Positions 34,406 through 42,990 of a stretch of 64,000 bases of DNA are shown piece after piece. A program made the position numbers and the translations under genes. The DNA comes from Oceaniferula flava. Its GTDB lineage: Bacteria > Verrucomicrobiota > Verrucomicrobiia > Verrucomicrobiales > Akkermansiaceae. How positions within the stretch are numbered: the stretch's first letter is position 1; every line of letters starts with the position of its first letter. The stretch covers positions 248,001 to 312,000 of the forward strand of contig NZ_JAFBGL010000003.1 in NCBI RefSeq assembly GCF_016811075.1, given 5' to 3'. Below the pieces are notes generated by a model that ran no database searches, had not been told where the DNA came from, and worked only from the letters and a program-made list of their open reading frames with translations.

Positions 34406-34858
34406 TTATGCGGGCAGCGCTCTGAGCTGCTCGATAATCTGATTTCCCCATATTTCAAACGGGCCGTCGATATCGATGTCACAGTCCACACGTGGGAGCA
34501 TGCGCTGACCACCTCGCTCCGCTAACATCCGATCGAAGTTCTTCCCGCATTCGTTGAATTCATCGTAGCCTGAATCGCCCAGGCCGAATACGGCAAAGCG
34601 TAGCTGGCTGAGGTCGAGCTCTTTTGCTTCTTCCAGGGCGTTGTAGAATTCCTCGGCATCGTCTGGCGGTTCGCCTTCGCCCCAAGTGCTCGCGAGCAGG
34701 AGACAAAAGGTGTATTGCTTGAGAGCGCTGATTTTGCAGTCGTAGACATCGTTACAGACGGTTGGGATGCCGACTTCGTTCAGCTGGCTGTTGATATCTT
34801 TAGCGAGTTCTTCGGCGGTGCCAGTCTGGCTGGCGTAGAGGATAAGGACGGGTTCCAT
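34406..34858 (-). CDS. Flavodoxin (MioC/sulfite-reductase flavoprotein type)
   Basis: A 150-residue FMN-binding electron carrier. The phosphate-binding loop LYASQTGTAEELAKDI is at residues 7-22. The flavin-stacking loops LLASTWGEGEPPDDAEEFYN and FAVFGLGDSGYDEFNECGKN are those of short-chain flavodoxins and of the FMN domains of CysJ and P450 reductases. In haem-utilisation loci, flavodoxins supply electrons for haem degradation (the HmuF type). Here it lies downstream of the haem receptor on the same strand, so that role is suggested. Confidence 0.9.
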   Translation of the reverse strand: MEPVLILYASQTGTAEELAKDINSQLNEVGIPTVCNDVYDCKISALKQYTFCLLLASTWGEGEPPDDAEEFYNALEEAKELDLSQLRFAVFGLGDSGYDEFNECGKNFDRMLAERGGQRMLPRVDCDIDIDGPFEIWGNQIIEQLRALPA

Positions 34859-34898
34859 TTTCTTGATGTTGTATGGTTAGGTGAGAGTTGTTTGTTGG

Positions 34899-34988
34899 TT
34901 ATGGCTTCATGGCAATGAGGCAAATGGAGAGGCAGAACAGAAAGATGAGAATGGGAGCGAGGGTGGATTGATAGAGTAGAGGGTCCAT
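34899..34988 (-). CDS. 29-residue single-helix membrane peptide
   Basis: ATG at 34988, TAA at 34899. It reads MDPLLYQSTLAPILIFLFCL then SICLIAMKP. One hydrophobic helix with two cysteines fills most of the peptide. It lies 21 bases after the haem receptor stop and 40 bases before the flavodoxin start, in the same direction, so it would be part of that transcript. No family is recognised. Its position and clean hydrophobic profile suggest a real microprotein, but conservation has not been tested. Confidence 0.5.
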   Translation of the reverse strand: MDPLLYQSTLAPILIFLFCLSICLIAMKP

Positions 34989-35009
34989 GACTTGTTTTGA
35001 GGTTGAGGG

Positions 35010-37265
35010 TTAGAATTGATAGCTGAGGGAGAGGAAGCCATTGACGCCTGGCGCGGTGCTTCGGTCGTCGATGCTGGATGCGTTGGAGATGTGACTGCCG
35101 CCTTTCCGGGTATTGCTCCACTGCCAGTATTGCTCATCGAGAATGTTATTTATGCCTGCCTGGAGTGTCAGGCTGTCAGTGATTTTCCAGAAGCCTGAGG
35201 CATCCAGATTGAAATAAGATGGAGGTCTGAAATAAGGACCTCCGCTGCTGTCATCCACGTGTTTCACACCATCCACGTAGGTTCCAGTCAGGCGGAGGCC
35301 AAATTTTTCAGAAGGAGCGGTGTAGCCAATCCATGCCACAGTTTTCCATGGCTCGATGGTGTTCAGCCAGGTGTCTTCTTCACGATCGATCCCCCAGGTT
35401 CGCCCCGTCGAGACACCGACCTCCAGTCCGTCCAGTGAGTCAAACCAATGCCCCAGTTCCCATGAGCCCCCGAGCTCGAAGCCATAGATATCCACCCGGC
35501 CACGGTTCACGGTGGTGATAATATCGCGACCATCATCACTCAGTTCTCCGGTGTTGACGCCATTCTCAATGAAGTCTGAGTAGCGAGTATAGAACGCAGA
35601 TGCGAGTAGCCGCTGGTGATCACTTTGATGTTTGTATCCTAGCTCGAAGGCGTCGCTTTTTTCTTCCTCCAGTGATGGGTTCGGCAGAGTGATGCTTCCG
35701 GCTGAGTTGCTGCCCGAGTCTGGGTGGTCAAAGATCATCGAGAGCTCTTCCGCAGTTGGGTTTCTTACCCCGTGCGAATATTGGGCATACAGAGAGGTTT
35801 CCTCATCGATCTGATAGATTAGATCAAGGCGAGGAGATAAGGTGAGAAGCTCATGCCCATCCGCAGGAAGAACTTCCGAAGTGCTACTGCTGATTTGAGA
35901 AATGCGCTCAAGGTAGTCGGCTGATAGGTCTGGGGTGATTTGGTAGTAATCGAGACGAAGTCCACCGATCACGCGCCAAGGGCTGTTTTCAGATGGTTGA
36001 AACTGGTCTTGCAGGAAAACGGCTGCCCGCATGGTGTCGGTGGGAGCGAAGGAAATACGATTGGTGTATGGTGGCAGGCCGTTGTCTTCTCGATAGAATC
36101 GGTTCTCGCTGCGGCTCATTGAAAAATCGAGGCCGTAGGTGAACTGGTGGCGCTCGGCTTGCTTGCGGAAGGTCGATTGCACACCGTAACTGCGGGTATC
36201 AAAGTCAATCTCTTGGTCACGCACCCGACCATATACGGATTCGCTATGGTTGATGCTGCTGTTGCTGGTGTTTTGAAAATACAGCAGCGATTCAATGGAA
36301 TCGTAGAGCGCCACATCGGTGGGGGAATAATCCCAGCTCAGGCTGTAACGGTTTCGTTCTTGCTGTTCCCAGTTCAGGATTTCCTTGTCGAAAATATTCA
36401 CGAAGCCATCGGCGCTTAGCGTTTCCAAAGAGCGATCGCGCTTGAAGTATTCATAGGTGAATCCAAAGGCATGCTCATCGCTGGCTTCCCAATTGAGTTT
36501 CAGCAGATAGTTGTCACTGTTGAAATCGGCGGGGTTCGGTGGAGTTTCGCCATTGTTTTCGGTCTCATGGCCAGTGCGGCCGGCGTAGCCGAAGAGCAGA
36601 GAGATGTCGTCTTGCCTGAAGGCGAAGAATGCCTGTCCGGCGTAGCTGTCATTTTTACTGAAATACTGCCCTCGAAGAAGTCCACCGTAGTTATTCGCTG
36701 AGTTTGTTAGGAAATCATCGGCCTCGGGGGTGCGGTAGGCCACCACGCCACCTAGTGCATCGCTACCGTAGAGTGCGCTGGCTGCTCCCTTCAGAATTTC
36801 CGTGGTCTCGAACATCGCCGGATCATAATAATCCCGACCGGCCCCACCTGCGGAACTGGTGTCCTGCGCGAAGGAAGTGGAGACAAATTGCTCCGGTTGC
36901 CGGATGTTATCCACCAGCATCAGGATCCGGTTTCCTTCGATTCCCCGTATGTTGTATCCGCTGTAGCCTGTCTGCCCATAACCGAAGGTTCCGTCTGAGC
37001 TGCCCAAGCTGTGTGGTGCGGACACAGTGGGATCATATTTTGCCACATCTCCGAAATCTGCACCGCCGGATTGTAGAAACGCATCACGTTGAATCAAAGC
37101 CCCAGACCCAGGCGTGAGTAACCAGCTTGTCGGGTTTCTCGTTGCTGTGATGTAGGTTTCCGGGAGCTCACCGAACGCATCAGCCTCGCTGTTAGTATCC
37201 TCTCCGTAGGCCATATGAGGGAGAGCGGCTGAGAGTATGATGAGATATTTCCAAGATGTGGGCAT
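35010..37265 (-). CDS. TonB-dependent haemoglobin/haem receptor
   Basis: A 751-residue outer-membrane receptor. A signal peptide is followed by the TonB-box region (FGELPETYITATR) and plug domain (GYNIRGIEGNRILMLVDNIR; EILKGAASALYGSDALGGVV). The strongly conserved IEGNRI and the Asp/Gly-rich segments are typical of the TonB-haemoglobin/transferrin/lactoferrin family. Barrel motifs include HGVRNPTAEELSM (FRAP-like) and LPNPSLEEEKSDAFELGY (NPNL-like). It ends in FLSLSYQF with the terminal aromatic of beta-barrels. Energy would come from the TonB/ExbBD operon at 6.4-11.7 kb. No clear Fur box was found upstream. Confidence 0.9.
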   Translation of the reverse strand: MPTSWKYLIILSAALPHMAYGEDTNSEADAFGELPETYITATRNPTSWLLTPGSGALIQRDAFLQSGGADFGDVAKYDPTVSAPHSLGSSDGTFGYGQTGYSGYNIRGIEGNRILMLVDNIRQPEQFVSTSFAQDTSSAGGAGRDYYDPAMFETTEILKGAASALYGSDALGGVVAYRTPEADDFLTNSANNYGGLLRGQYFSKNDSYAGQAFFAFRQDDISLLFGYAGRTGHETENNGETPPNPADFNSDNYLLKLNWEASDEHAFGFTYEYFKRDRSLETLSADGFVNIFDKEILNWEQQERNRYSLSWDYSPTDVALYDSIESLLYFQNTSNSSINHSESVYGRVRDQEIDFDTRSYGVQSTFRKQAERHQFTYGLDFSMSRSENRFYREDNGLPPYTNRISFAPTDTMRAAVFLQDQFQPSENSPWRVIGGLRLDYYQITPDLSADYLERISQISSSTSEVLPADGHELLTLSPRLDLIYQIDEETSLYAQYSHGVRNPTAEELSMIFDHPDSGSNSAGSITLPNPSLEEEKSDAFELGYKHQSDHQRLLASAFYTRYSDFIENGVNTGELSDDGRDIITTVNRGRVDIYGFELGGSWELGHWFDSLDGLEVGVSTGRTWGIDREEDTWLNTIEPWKTVAWIGYTAPSEKFGLRLTGTYVDGVKHVDDSSGGPYFRPPSYFNLDASGFWKITDSLTLQAGINNILDEQYWQWSNTRKGGSHISNASSIDDRSTAPGVNGFLSLSYQF

Positions 37266-37452
37266 AGCTCAAATCATCCACTGTCTGGGGTGAAGAGACT
37301 ATCGGTTGGTTGACTTTGATTAGCTCTGAATTGCTCAAAAGCTGAGACAGTTCTGCGCCAATCAATCGCAAAGCGCCGTTAGCCGAAAATTTCTGATCAG
37401 GTTAGGTTTTCAATCGTGGTCGGGACGCACCGGCTGCGAACTTAATCTATTT

Positions 37453-38127
37453 ATGAAAAATACACTTCTAACCATCGCCTTGGGTGGTCTTCTAACCATC
37501 TCATCTCAAGCCGCTACCTTGGCTAATCCTAATTTCGATACAGATAGTTACATCTTCATGGGCACGAGCGCCGAGACCGACCCGCAGATCACTCTCGGAG
37601 AATCTTTGCAAGGGACTCCCAGTCATCCACATTTCAACTTTGGTGTGGTGAGCTTCGATGTGAGCTCCCTCAGCACATCGGGAGATAAATTTCTGAGTCT
37701 CAGCTCGATTGAGTATGGATCGACTTTCGGTGGCGGCAGTTTGACCCCAACGGGAAGCGCTACCGTCCAGGTGGTAGCCCTTGGGGATTCCTTTGCCAAT
37801 TTTCAGGCCGCAGCCGATAAAACAACCTGGTATGATACTTATGTGCAAAGCGGAACGGCTACCGTGATCGGAACCTTTAATTTCACCGATCAGAGCACGG
37901 AGCATGTCGATGTCACCGATGCGGTGAATGGCTGGATCAATGACGGTAGCAGCAACTATGGCTTCGCTCTTTTCTCAACTTCTGGAGCGGTGGAGTTGGC
38001 CTCTTCTACGTATAGCGATGATGCTTCTCTGCAGCCAGCACTGGTGGATACCGTGCCTGAGCCGTCAGGTGCTGTTCTAGCAGGAATTGGCTCCTTGTTA
38101 CTTTTGCTACGCCGTCAGCGCGCGTAG
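37453..38127 (+). CDS. PEP-CTERM exported protein
   Basis: A 224-residue protein with a signal peptide (MKNTLLTIALGGLLTISSQA). The beta-rich domain (YIFMGTSAETDPQITLGES; FGVVSFDVSSLS; VDVTDAVNGWINDGSSNYGF) matches the DNRLRE-type pattern of extracellular proteins. The C-terminus is the exosortase signal VPEPSG, a helix GAVLAGIGSLLLLL and RRQR. The cell must therefore have an exosortase elsewhere. It is followed by a terminator. Confidence 0.88.
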   Translation: MKNTLLTIALGGLLTISSQAATLANPNFDTDSYIFMGTSAETDPQITLGESLQGTPSHPHFNFGVVSFDVSSLSTSGDKFLSLSSIEYGSTFGGGSLTPTGSATVQVVALGDSFANFQAAADKTTWYDTYVQSGTATVIGTFNFTDQSTEHVDVTDAVNGWINDGSSNYGFALFSTSGAVELASSTYSDDASLQPALVDTVPEPSGAVLAGIGSLLLLLRRQRA

Positions 38128-38165
38128 CACCCTATTTCCTCTGTCTGGTGAGGAAAGTAAGACAG

Positions 38166-38211
38166 CCCCTCCTTCGGTTCTAGTGTGATGCCGGGGAGGG
38201 GTATTTTTTTT
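38166..38211 (+). terminator. Rho-independent terminator after the PEP-CTERM gene
   Basis: A stem CCCCTCC/GGAGGGG, with an inner CGG/CCG pairing, is followed by TATTTTTTTT. It lies 39 bases past the stop. Confidence 0.85.
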
Positions 38212-38248
38212 GTTGGAAATCACGACCGTAAAGAGACACTCTCAGGCT

Positions 38249-39214
38249 GTGAGTGAACTACTGCAGAGAAAGGACGACTTATCGGATCGTTTCGGAGCGA
38301 TGACGGTGAAGGAGCTGCGCCAAGGTCTGCGCCGCGGAATGTTCATGGTGCCCTTCATCGTGATCCAACTGCTCGCCGTGCTGGCCATGCTCGCGGAGTT
38401 CAACATGGGGGACGTGGAAGGATTTTCGAACAGAACCGGAGTGTTTAACCCTGCCTTGTTTTTTGATTCTGGCCCGTTCTGGATGGTCGCCGGATTGATT
38501 TGTATCTTGATCATGCCGCTCGGTGGTTTGGCGCTGATGGGGCAGGAGCTGGAGGAGGGGAATCACGAGCTTTTGTTGATGACTCCGTTGACTCGGTGGC
38601 GTGTGGTTCGTGGCAAGTTCCTTGCGATGTGGGGGCTGTGTTTGGTGACCTTTGTGTCGCTGCTGCCCTACATGATCGTGCGCTATTTCATCGGCGGCAT
38701 CGATGCCTGGCGGAACATTGTGATGTCGCTAACGGTGATTTGCGCCTCGGCGGTGGTGTGTTCGGGCGCGATTGGAGCTTCTTCTTTTCGCACCATTTTA
38801 GGCCGTATCGTGGTGATGCTGATGTTTCTCTTTTCGCTGGGGCTCTCGGGGGTGGCTCCGCTGATGTGGAGTTCCAGCCAGACCGATGGCTGCGGGATTC
38901 TTTACCACCTCAATGCCCTGGCCTTTGGGTTGTGTTATGTGATTTTTGGCCTGAGTCTGGCGCGTTCGCGGATTCGGTTGGTGGTGCATAACTACGAGGT
39001 GAAACCCAGCTGGATGGTGATCGGGTTGCTAATTTTCACGCCTCTGGTGGTCTCCATGGCGACGGCGATGACGATTGGTTACGGTGGCTTTGTCGGTCTG
39101 CTGGGAATGGCGGCGGTGGCTTGGTATGCCGATGTCACCCCGACTGCTCCCAAGTGGGTGGCTGCGCCCGTGCCGAACATTCCGCCCCAGCAGCCGATGC
39201 CGCCCCAAAGGTGA
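38249..39214 (+). CDS. ABC-2 type transporter permease
   Basis: About 321 residues. The frame is open from a TTG at 38210 inside the terminator T tract. A GTG at 38249 and an ATG at 38300 are later choices, and the 38249 start keeps the family-like MTVKELRQGLRRGMF segment in context. At least six membrane helices are visible (MVPFIVIQLLAVLAMLAEF; FWMVAGLICILIMPLGGLAL; GLCLVTFVSLLPYMIVRYFI; IVVMLMFLFSLGLSGVAPLM). The GQELEEGNHELLLMTPLTR loop is the hallmark of ABC-2 permeases. No ATPase gene is adjacent. The substrate is unknown. Confidence 0.75.
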   Translation: MSELLQRKDDLSDRFGAMTVKELRQGLRRGMFMVPFIVIQLLAVLAMLAEFNMGDVEGFSNRTGVFNPALFFDSGPFWMVAGLICILIMPLGGLALMGQELEEGNHELLLMTPLTRWRVVRGKFLAMWGLCLVTFVSLLPYMIVRYFIGGIDAWRNIVMSLTVICASAVVCSGAIGASSFRTILGRIVVMLMFLFSLGLSGVAPLMWSSSQTDGCGILYHLNALAFGLCYVIFGLSLARSRIRLVVHNYEVKPSWMVIGLLIFTPLVVSMATAMTIGYGGFVGLLGMAAVAWYADVTPTAPKWVAAPVPNIPPQQPMPPQR

Positions 39215-39271
39215 ATCGCGCGTCATTCTGGGTTTGCCACGTGGACTCACCGCTGCTAGCTCTCAGCGCGG

Positions 39272-39736
39272 ATGCACATGCGATTCACAGACGAGGAGCT
39301 GCTCACCCTAGCGGAAATGTTGACGCTGGCGTGCTGGGCGACTTTTTGGAACCATAAACCGGGGGCCGATGAAGGCGTGGCGCGCTACGACGACATGTTG
39401 GAAAAAATTCTCACCCGCCTGCAGCACAATGGCCAGGGCAAGGAGGTGGAGCACGACCCCGAACGGCAACGACTCAGACTCAGCAAGCAGAAGGAAGAAG
39501 GATCATTCTACGCGCAATGCTACGATGAAATGCGCAACGAGACCTTCTGGGAAGAACTGGTCGCCCGCATGGCCGAGCGCGAGCTGCTGGCGAAGTATGG
39601 CGACAAACATCTCAACGCCCTCAGCGACGAGGAACGCAAAAAGATCACCGAACCAGTGAGCAAAAAATACTGGGAAGAGTTCTCCAGAAACGGCATCGGC
39701 AACCTTCATGTCATCGCCCGCCGGGAAATGGGATAG
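39272..39736 (+). CDS. Hypothetical protein, charged helical
   Basis: About 154 residues (Met1, or Met3 at 39278). It starts MHMRFTDEELLTLAEMLTLA and is rich in Glu, Arg and Lys, predicted mostly helical and cytoplasmic (YDEMRNETFWEELVARMAER; LSDEERKKITEPVSKKYWEE). I do not recognise a family. It follows the ABC-2 permease by 57 bases in the same direction and may be cotranscribed with it. Confidence 0.65.
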   Translation: MHMRFTDEELLTLAEMLTLACWATFWNHKPGADEGVARYDDMLEKILTRLQHNGQGKEVEHDPERQRLRLSKQKEEGSFYAQCYDEMRNETFWEELVARMAERELLAKYGDKHLNALSDEERKKITEPVSKKYWEEFSRNGIGNLHVIARREMG

Positions 39737-39769
39737 TTCACGGCTGCGTTCACCTGCCTGAGGTGCGGG

Positions 39770-39912
39770 GGTAGGGCAGATTGGCTCAATCTGCCGGATG
39801 GTAGCTGGGATGTTGGCACATGGGGAAATGGTTTACGAAGCCACCGTCCCCTCACTGGTCATGCCGAGGCTTAGCGCTCCGATCCGGAGGATTGCGGCCA
39901 ATCCTCCCTACC
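39770..39912. repeat. MITE-like element, copy 1
   Basis: A 143-base element with terminal inverted repeats: GGTAGGGCAGATTGG at the left, and the complement of GGTAGGGAGGATTGG at the right (13 of 15 bases agree). Each end folds on itself (GGCAGATTG/CAATCTGCC; GGAGGATTG/CAATCCTCC). No coding capacity is evident. A second copy follows 61 bases later. Confidence 0.85.
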
Positions 39913-39973
39913 ATGATGTCGCTCGTGGTGGCAGCTGGTTAGGTGTGTCACGGTCACCTGCTTGTGGTGCGGC

Positions 39974-40117
39974 GGTAGGGCAGATTGGCTCAATCTGCCG
40001 GATGGTGCCTGGGGTGGTGGCGCATGGGGGAATGGGCTACGAAGCCACCATCCCCCTCACTGGTCGCGCCAAGGCTGAGCGCTCCGATCCGGAGGATTGA
40101 GGCCAATCCTCCCTACC
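39974..40117. repeat. MITE-like element, copy 2
   Basis: A 144-base copy of the element at 39770-39912 in the same orientation, about 90% alike by eye, with the same end hairpins. The sequence in front of each copy is also similar (CACGG..G.TCACCTGC..G.GGTGCGG), so the true repeat unit is about 200 bases. It lies 9 bases from the stop of rtcA. Confidence 0.85.
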
Positions 40118-40125
40118 GTCTGACA

Positions 40126-41139
40126 TCATGGGCGGATGCTTATTTGATGCAGGTGATCGGCTTCTTGGGTGATGTGAATTGGCTCATTCAAAAACGCTTG
40201 GATCACCTTGATGTTGGTTTTGACATGATTGCTTGGGCTTAGCGTGATCATGCTGCCATCGCCTGCCAGGGCCATTGGGAGCAGCAGCTGATCGGCGAGG
40301 TGCGTTCCGACCACAGCGCCTGAGTTGAGGTAGTTTTTCATCGATTTGGCGGCGGCTCTCGCGACGCGTTCCGATGATTTTCCGTAGGTGCCGTGCGAGG
40401 TGACCATCTCGGTGACATGGCTGAATTGCATCATCGCCGATAGGCAGTTCCCCGGCGCTGAGGAGTCGCTGGCATCGATCGTTTCGCCACAGTCGGGATC
40501 CCAGCTCAGCGACTTGCAGGCCGCGGTGATTTCGCGCTCGGCGACGCTCTCCTGCACGTGAGCGAGGTGACACAGCACACGCCGCGATTGCTCCTCGCCT
40601 CGCTCGTTCAAATGCAGCGGTTTCAGCTCGGCGCAGGGTGAAATTCGGCAGCGGATCGCACCTCCACCGGCCGGCGCAAAACCATGACGCTGCAAATCCA
40701 GCTCCACCTTCGCCCCCATCTTGGTCAACTGGGGGAGGAAAACGTGTTGGAGAAAGCAGGCGCTTGGAGCCAGGGGATTATGAGTCCCTCCTTCTAACAA
40801 AATTGTCGACCCCTCACCGGCGCGCAGCAGGGCTGGAATCAATGTCTGGGCTAGCAGCGTGGTGCTGCCAGCGGTGCCGATCTTGAAATGGTAGTCGCCC
40901 GCAGTGATCGAGCCGGGGTTGAAAATGAGCTCGGTAGATCCCATCTCCGCGCCATCTGCCGAGCCGCCGGAGATTTCAAGCGCTGCCTGCACGCAGGTGA
41001 GGTGCTGGCGCATGAGACCTGGCTTTTTACGCAGTCCGCGAATGTTGGAAATGCGAAAAGCTTCCCCAGTGATCATGGAGAGCGAGAGAGCGGTGCGGAG
41101 GATCTGACCTCCGCCGTCTTGACCGTTGAGTGTTATCAT
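40126..41139 (-). CDS. rtcA: RNA 3'-terminal phosphate cyclase
   Basis: A 337-residue enzyme that converts RNA 3'-phosphate ends to 2',3'-cyclic phosphates using ATP. It starts MITLNGQDGGGQILRTALSL, the RtcA N-terminal signature. It continues with GLRKKPGLMRQHLTCVQAA and the segment TLLAQTLIPALLRAGEGSTI, then EGGTHNPLAPSACFLQHVFLP. The adenylated His of RtcA lies in the C-terminal region, where GTHLADQLLLPMALAG fits. It is 52 bases after rtcB and belongs to the rsr-Y RNA-rtcB-rtcA operon. Confidence 0.95.
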   Translation of the reverse strand: MITLNGQDGGGQILRTALSLSMITGEAFRISNIRGLRKKPGLMRQHLTCVQAALEISGGSADGAEMGSTELIFNPGSITAGDYHFKIGTAGSTTLLAQTLIPALLRAGEGSTILLEGGTHNPLAPSACFLQHVFLPQLTKMGAKVELDLQRHGFAPAGGGAIRCRISPCAELKPLHLNERGEEQSRRVLCHLAHVQESVAEREITAACKSLSWDPDCGETIDASDSSAPGNCLSAMMQFSHVTEMVTSHGTYGKSSERVARAAAKSMKNYLNSGAVVGTHLADQLLLPMALAGDGSMITLSPSNHVKTNIKVIQAFLNEPIHITQEADHLHQISIRP

Positions 41140-41191
41140 GGTGTTAGAAAAGATCCGTCAGATCAAACCGACCTGACGGATCTTGGTTTAG

Positions 41192-42673
41192 TTAGTCATC
41201 CGCCTTACTGGCATCCTTAATCACGAAGCGGGCGTCGAGCTTGGCCACGGTGTGGGCGAGCTCAGCTTTTTCCACGCTTTTGAGAACTTCGCTGAAGTCC
41301 TTGTAGGCATCGGGTGCTTCGTCACGGGGATACTTTCGGCAGTTGCTGAGGATGTCATGGGCATCGAGTTCGGTATCCACTTTTTCCTGATCGAGCGATC
41401 GGAATGCCTGTCCGCGTCCCAGACTGCGGCCGGCGCCGTGGTTCACCGAGTAGCAGGATTTCTCCGCTCCCGGCAGGGCGGCCATGACTACCGAGCCGTC
41501 GCGTGGGTTTCCAGGCAGTAGGATCGGGTGTCCGGTTTCGGAAAACGGCGTGTCTTTCAGGCTGTAGTGACCGGCAGGGAAGGCACGGGTCGCTCCCTTG
41601 CGGTGCACCCACTGGAACTGATCATTAACCTTCTCCTGACGCGCGATGTTATGGCTGATGAAGTAAACCAGCTGCCCGGTGGTGCCGGGGAGGATTTCTT
41701 GAAAAGCTTCTAACACCAGCGCGTTGATCAGCAGGTGGTTGACGGTGGCGAAGTTCGCTCCCAGCGACATGTCATCAATGTAAGCATCGGCTTCGGGTGT
41801 TCCCAGTGGCGCGTAGCAGAGGTGTTTGTCGTTGGCTGGGAAGGGGGTTCCCCAGGTATCGAATTTCTTCTGCAAACTACGGAACTGCGAGCTGGCGAGG
41901 TCGTGACCGAAACCACGAGACCCGCAGTGCGAGAGGAAGGCAATATTGCCGTCCGTTAGACCGAAGGTTTCGGCTGCGGTGCGTGCCTCGGGGGTGTCGG
42001 TGATGCTCACCGCTTCGGCCTCACCGAAGTGATTGCCTCCGCCGTAGGATCCGAACTGCTGCACCTTGCCTCGGAAGCGATCCGCGTAGCCGCCGCTGAG
42101 CATGCGGTCGAGCCGATCTTCCAGCGCGGCCTGTGATCGATCGTGACCCACGTGGAAGCTGTCTTCGCAGCGCTCTGCCCACTCGGGTGGGATCCCGATG
42201 GCTTCGCAAACTTCGTGAGACGCTCCTTGAGTCACCGCGAGCTTGCCGGTTTCGGCATCGATACTGCGTGATTTTTTTGCCGACCGCTGACCTTTTCCAG
42301 CCCCGGTGGGAGTGCGTTCGCAGATGGCGTTGATCAGGGCGCGGCGGGTGCTTTTGTCAGCAATCGCCTCCTGCGGCACGTTCATCTGGATCAGGCTCAT
42401 CGAGCACTTGATGTCCACGCCCACGGGGCCTGGGTAGATGTGTGTGGGCGAGGCCATCACACAGCCGATGGGTGCGTCGTAGCCGACGTGGGCGTCCGGG
42501 TTCAGCACCACCTCGGAAACGCCGGGGGCGGAGCGGGCGTTGAGGGCTTGAGAGAGACATTCGGACCCGAAGCCTTCACGGATCGCCTCGGTGCCGATCA
42601 CGGTGATCGGTTTACCTTTGTTATCGCGTGCGGGGAGGAAGCCGGTGGCTTCGCCGGTAGGGTGGATTTTCAT
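41192..42673 (-). CDS. rtcB: RNA-splicing ligase RtcB
   Basis: About 493 residues from the ATG at 42673. The open frame to 42829 runs through a Y RNA and is not coding. RtcB joins 2',3'-cyclic phosphate or 3'-phosphate RNA ends to 5'-OH ends with GTP and manganese. Metal- and GMP-site motifs are complete: NPDAHVGYDAPIGCVMAS, VGVDIKCSM, FLSHCGSRGFGHDLASSQF and the guanylylated His in VNHGAGRSLGRGQA. It is preceded by four Y RNA modules and followed by rtcA. Confidence 0.97.
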   Translation of the reverse strand: MKIHPTGEATGFLPARDNKGKPITVIGTEAIREGFGSECLSQALNARSAPGVSEVVLNPDAHVGYDAPIGCVMASPTHIYPGPVGVDIKCSMSLIQMNVPQEAIADKSTRRALINAICERTPTGAGKGQRSAKKSRSIDAETGKLAVTQGASHEVCEAIGIPPEWAERCEDSFHVGHDRSQAALEDRLDRMLSGGYADRFRGKVQQFGSYGGGNHFGEAEAVSITDTPEARTAAETFGLTDGNIAFLSHCGSRGFGHDLASSQFRSLQKKFDTWGTPFPANDKHLCYAPLGTPEADAYIDDMSLGANFATVNHLLINALVLEAFQEILPGTTGQLVYFISHNIARQEKVNDQFQWVHRKGATRAFPAGHYSLKDTPFSETGHPILLPGNPRDGSVVMAALPGAEKSCYSVNHGAGRSLGRGQAFRSLDQEKVDTELDAHDILSNCRKYPRDEAPDAYKDFSEVLKSVEKAELAHTVAKLDARFVIKDASKADD

Positions 42674-42703
42674 GATTTTGTTAGTGGAGTATGAGTTGAT
42701 TGG

Positions 42704-42838
42704 AAAGTGGTGACAAGGAGTTGAGAAACATTCTACTGCTCTACCAGGCTGAGCTACTGCGCGCTTTGTTAGAAACGGCAGGCCGGATTCGAACCAGCGA
42801 CCAATGGAGTCATGTAGTTCCTCTGGCATTCACCAGAT
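42704..42838 (-). ncRNA. Y RNA 4 (YrlA-like, with permuted tRNA mimic)
   Basis: The RNA reads from 42838 down. The Ro60-binding stem has CTGGTGAATGCCAGAGGAAC on the 5' side and CTCCTTGTCACCA on the 3' side. Inside, in order, are a variable-loop-like TGGTC, a T arm (GCTGG TTCGAAT CCGGC), an acceptor-like hairpin (CTGCCGTTT capped by CTAAC) and a classical D arm (GCTCAGCCTGGTAGAGC). T arm before acceptor before D arm is a circularly permuted tRNA, as known for YrlA, with the Y stem in place of the anticodon arm. Confidence 0.8.
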
Positions 42839-42855
42839 GGGTTTGATTTGGCTGT

Positions 42856-42974
42856 GGTTGGCGACAACCGGTGGGTGAGACATTTTCAGCTTCGTTAGAA
42901 GCCCACGGGGTTCGAACCCGCTCAAGCGTGTTTAGCGCTCTTGTCCGATGTAGTCTCACCCGCATTCGCCAGGT
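42856..42974 (-). ncRNA. Y RNA 3 (T-arm type)
   Basis: The 5' side ACCTGGCGAATGCGGGTGAG and 3' side CTCACCCACCGGTTGTCGCC form the Ro-binding stem (GGTGAGAC pairs perfectly with GTCTCACC; TGGCGA with TCGCCA). Inside are a serine-tRNA-like long variable arm (GAGCGCTAAACACGCTTGA), a T arm (GCGGG TTCGAAC CCCGT) and an acceptor-like hairpin (GCTTC TAAC GAAGC). No D arm is evident, so this mimic is shorter than those of Y RNAs 2 and 4. Confidence 0.75.
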
Positions 42975-42990
42975 GATTGGATTTGAAAAA

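Noticed and set aside
32800-37450. Fur boxes in front of the haem-uptake genes
   Set aside because: I looked in the gaps at 33275-33503 and 37266-37452 and found no palindrome close enough to the consensus.
39798-40242. Open frames in the repeat region beside rtcA
   Set aside because: They run through both MITE-like copies and into the rtcA 3' end. The repeated amino-acid segments only reflect the DNA repeat.
42674-42829. N-terminal extension of RtcB
   Set aside because: The extra 52 codons run through Y RNA 4 and do not match the RtcB start. The ATG at 42673 begins the conserved protein.
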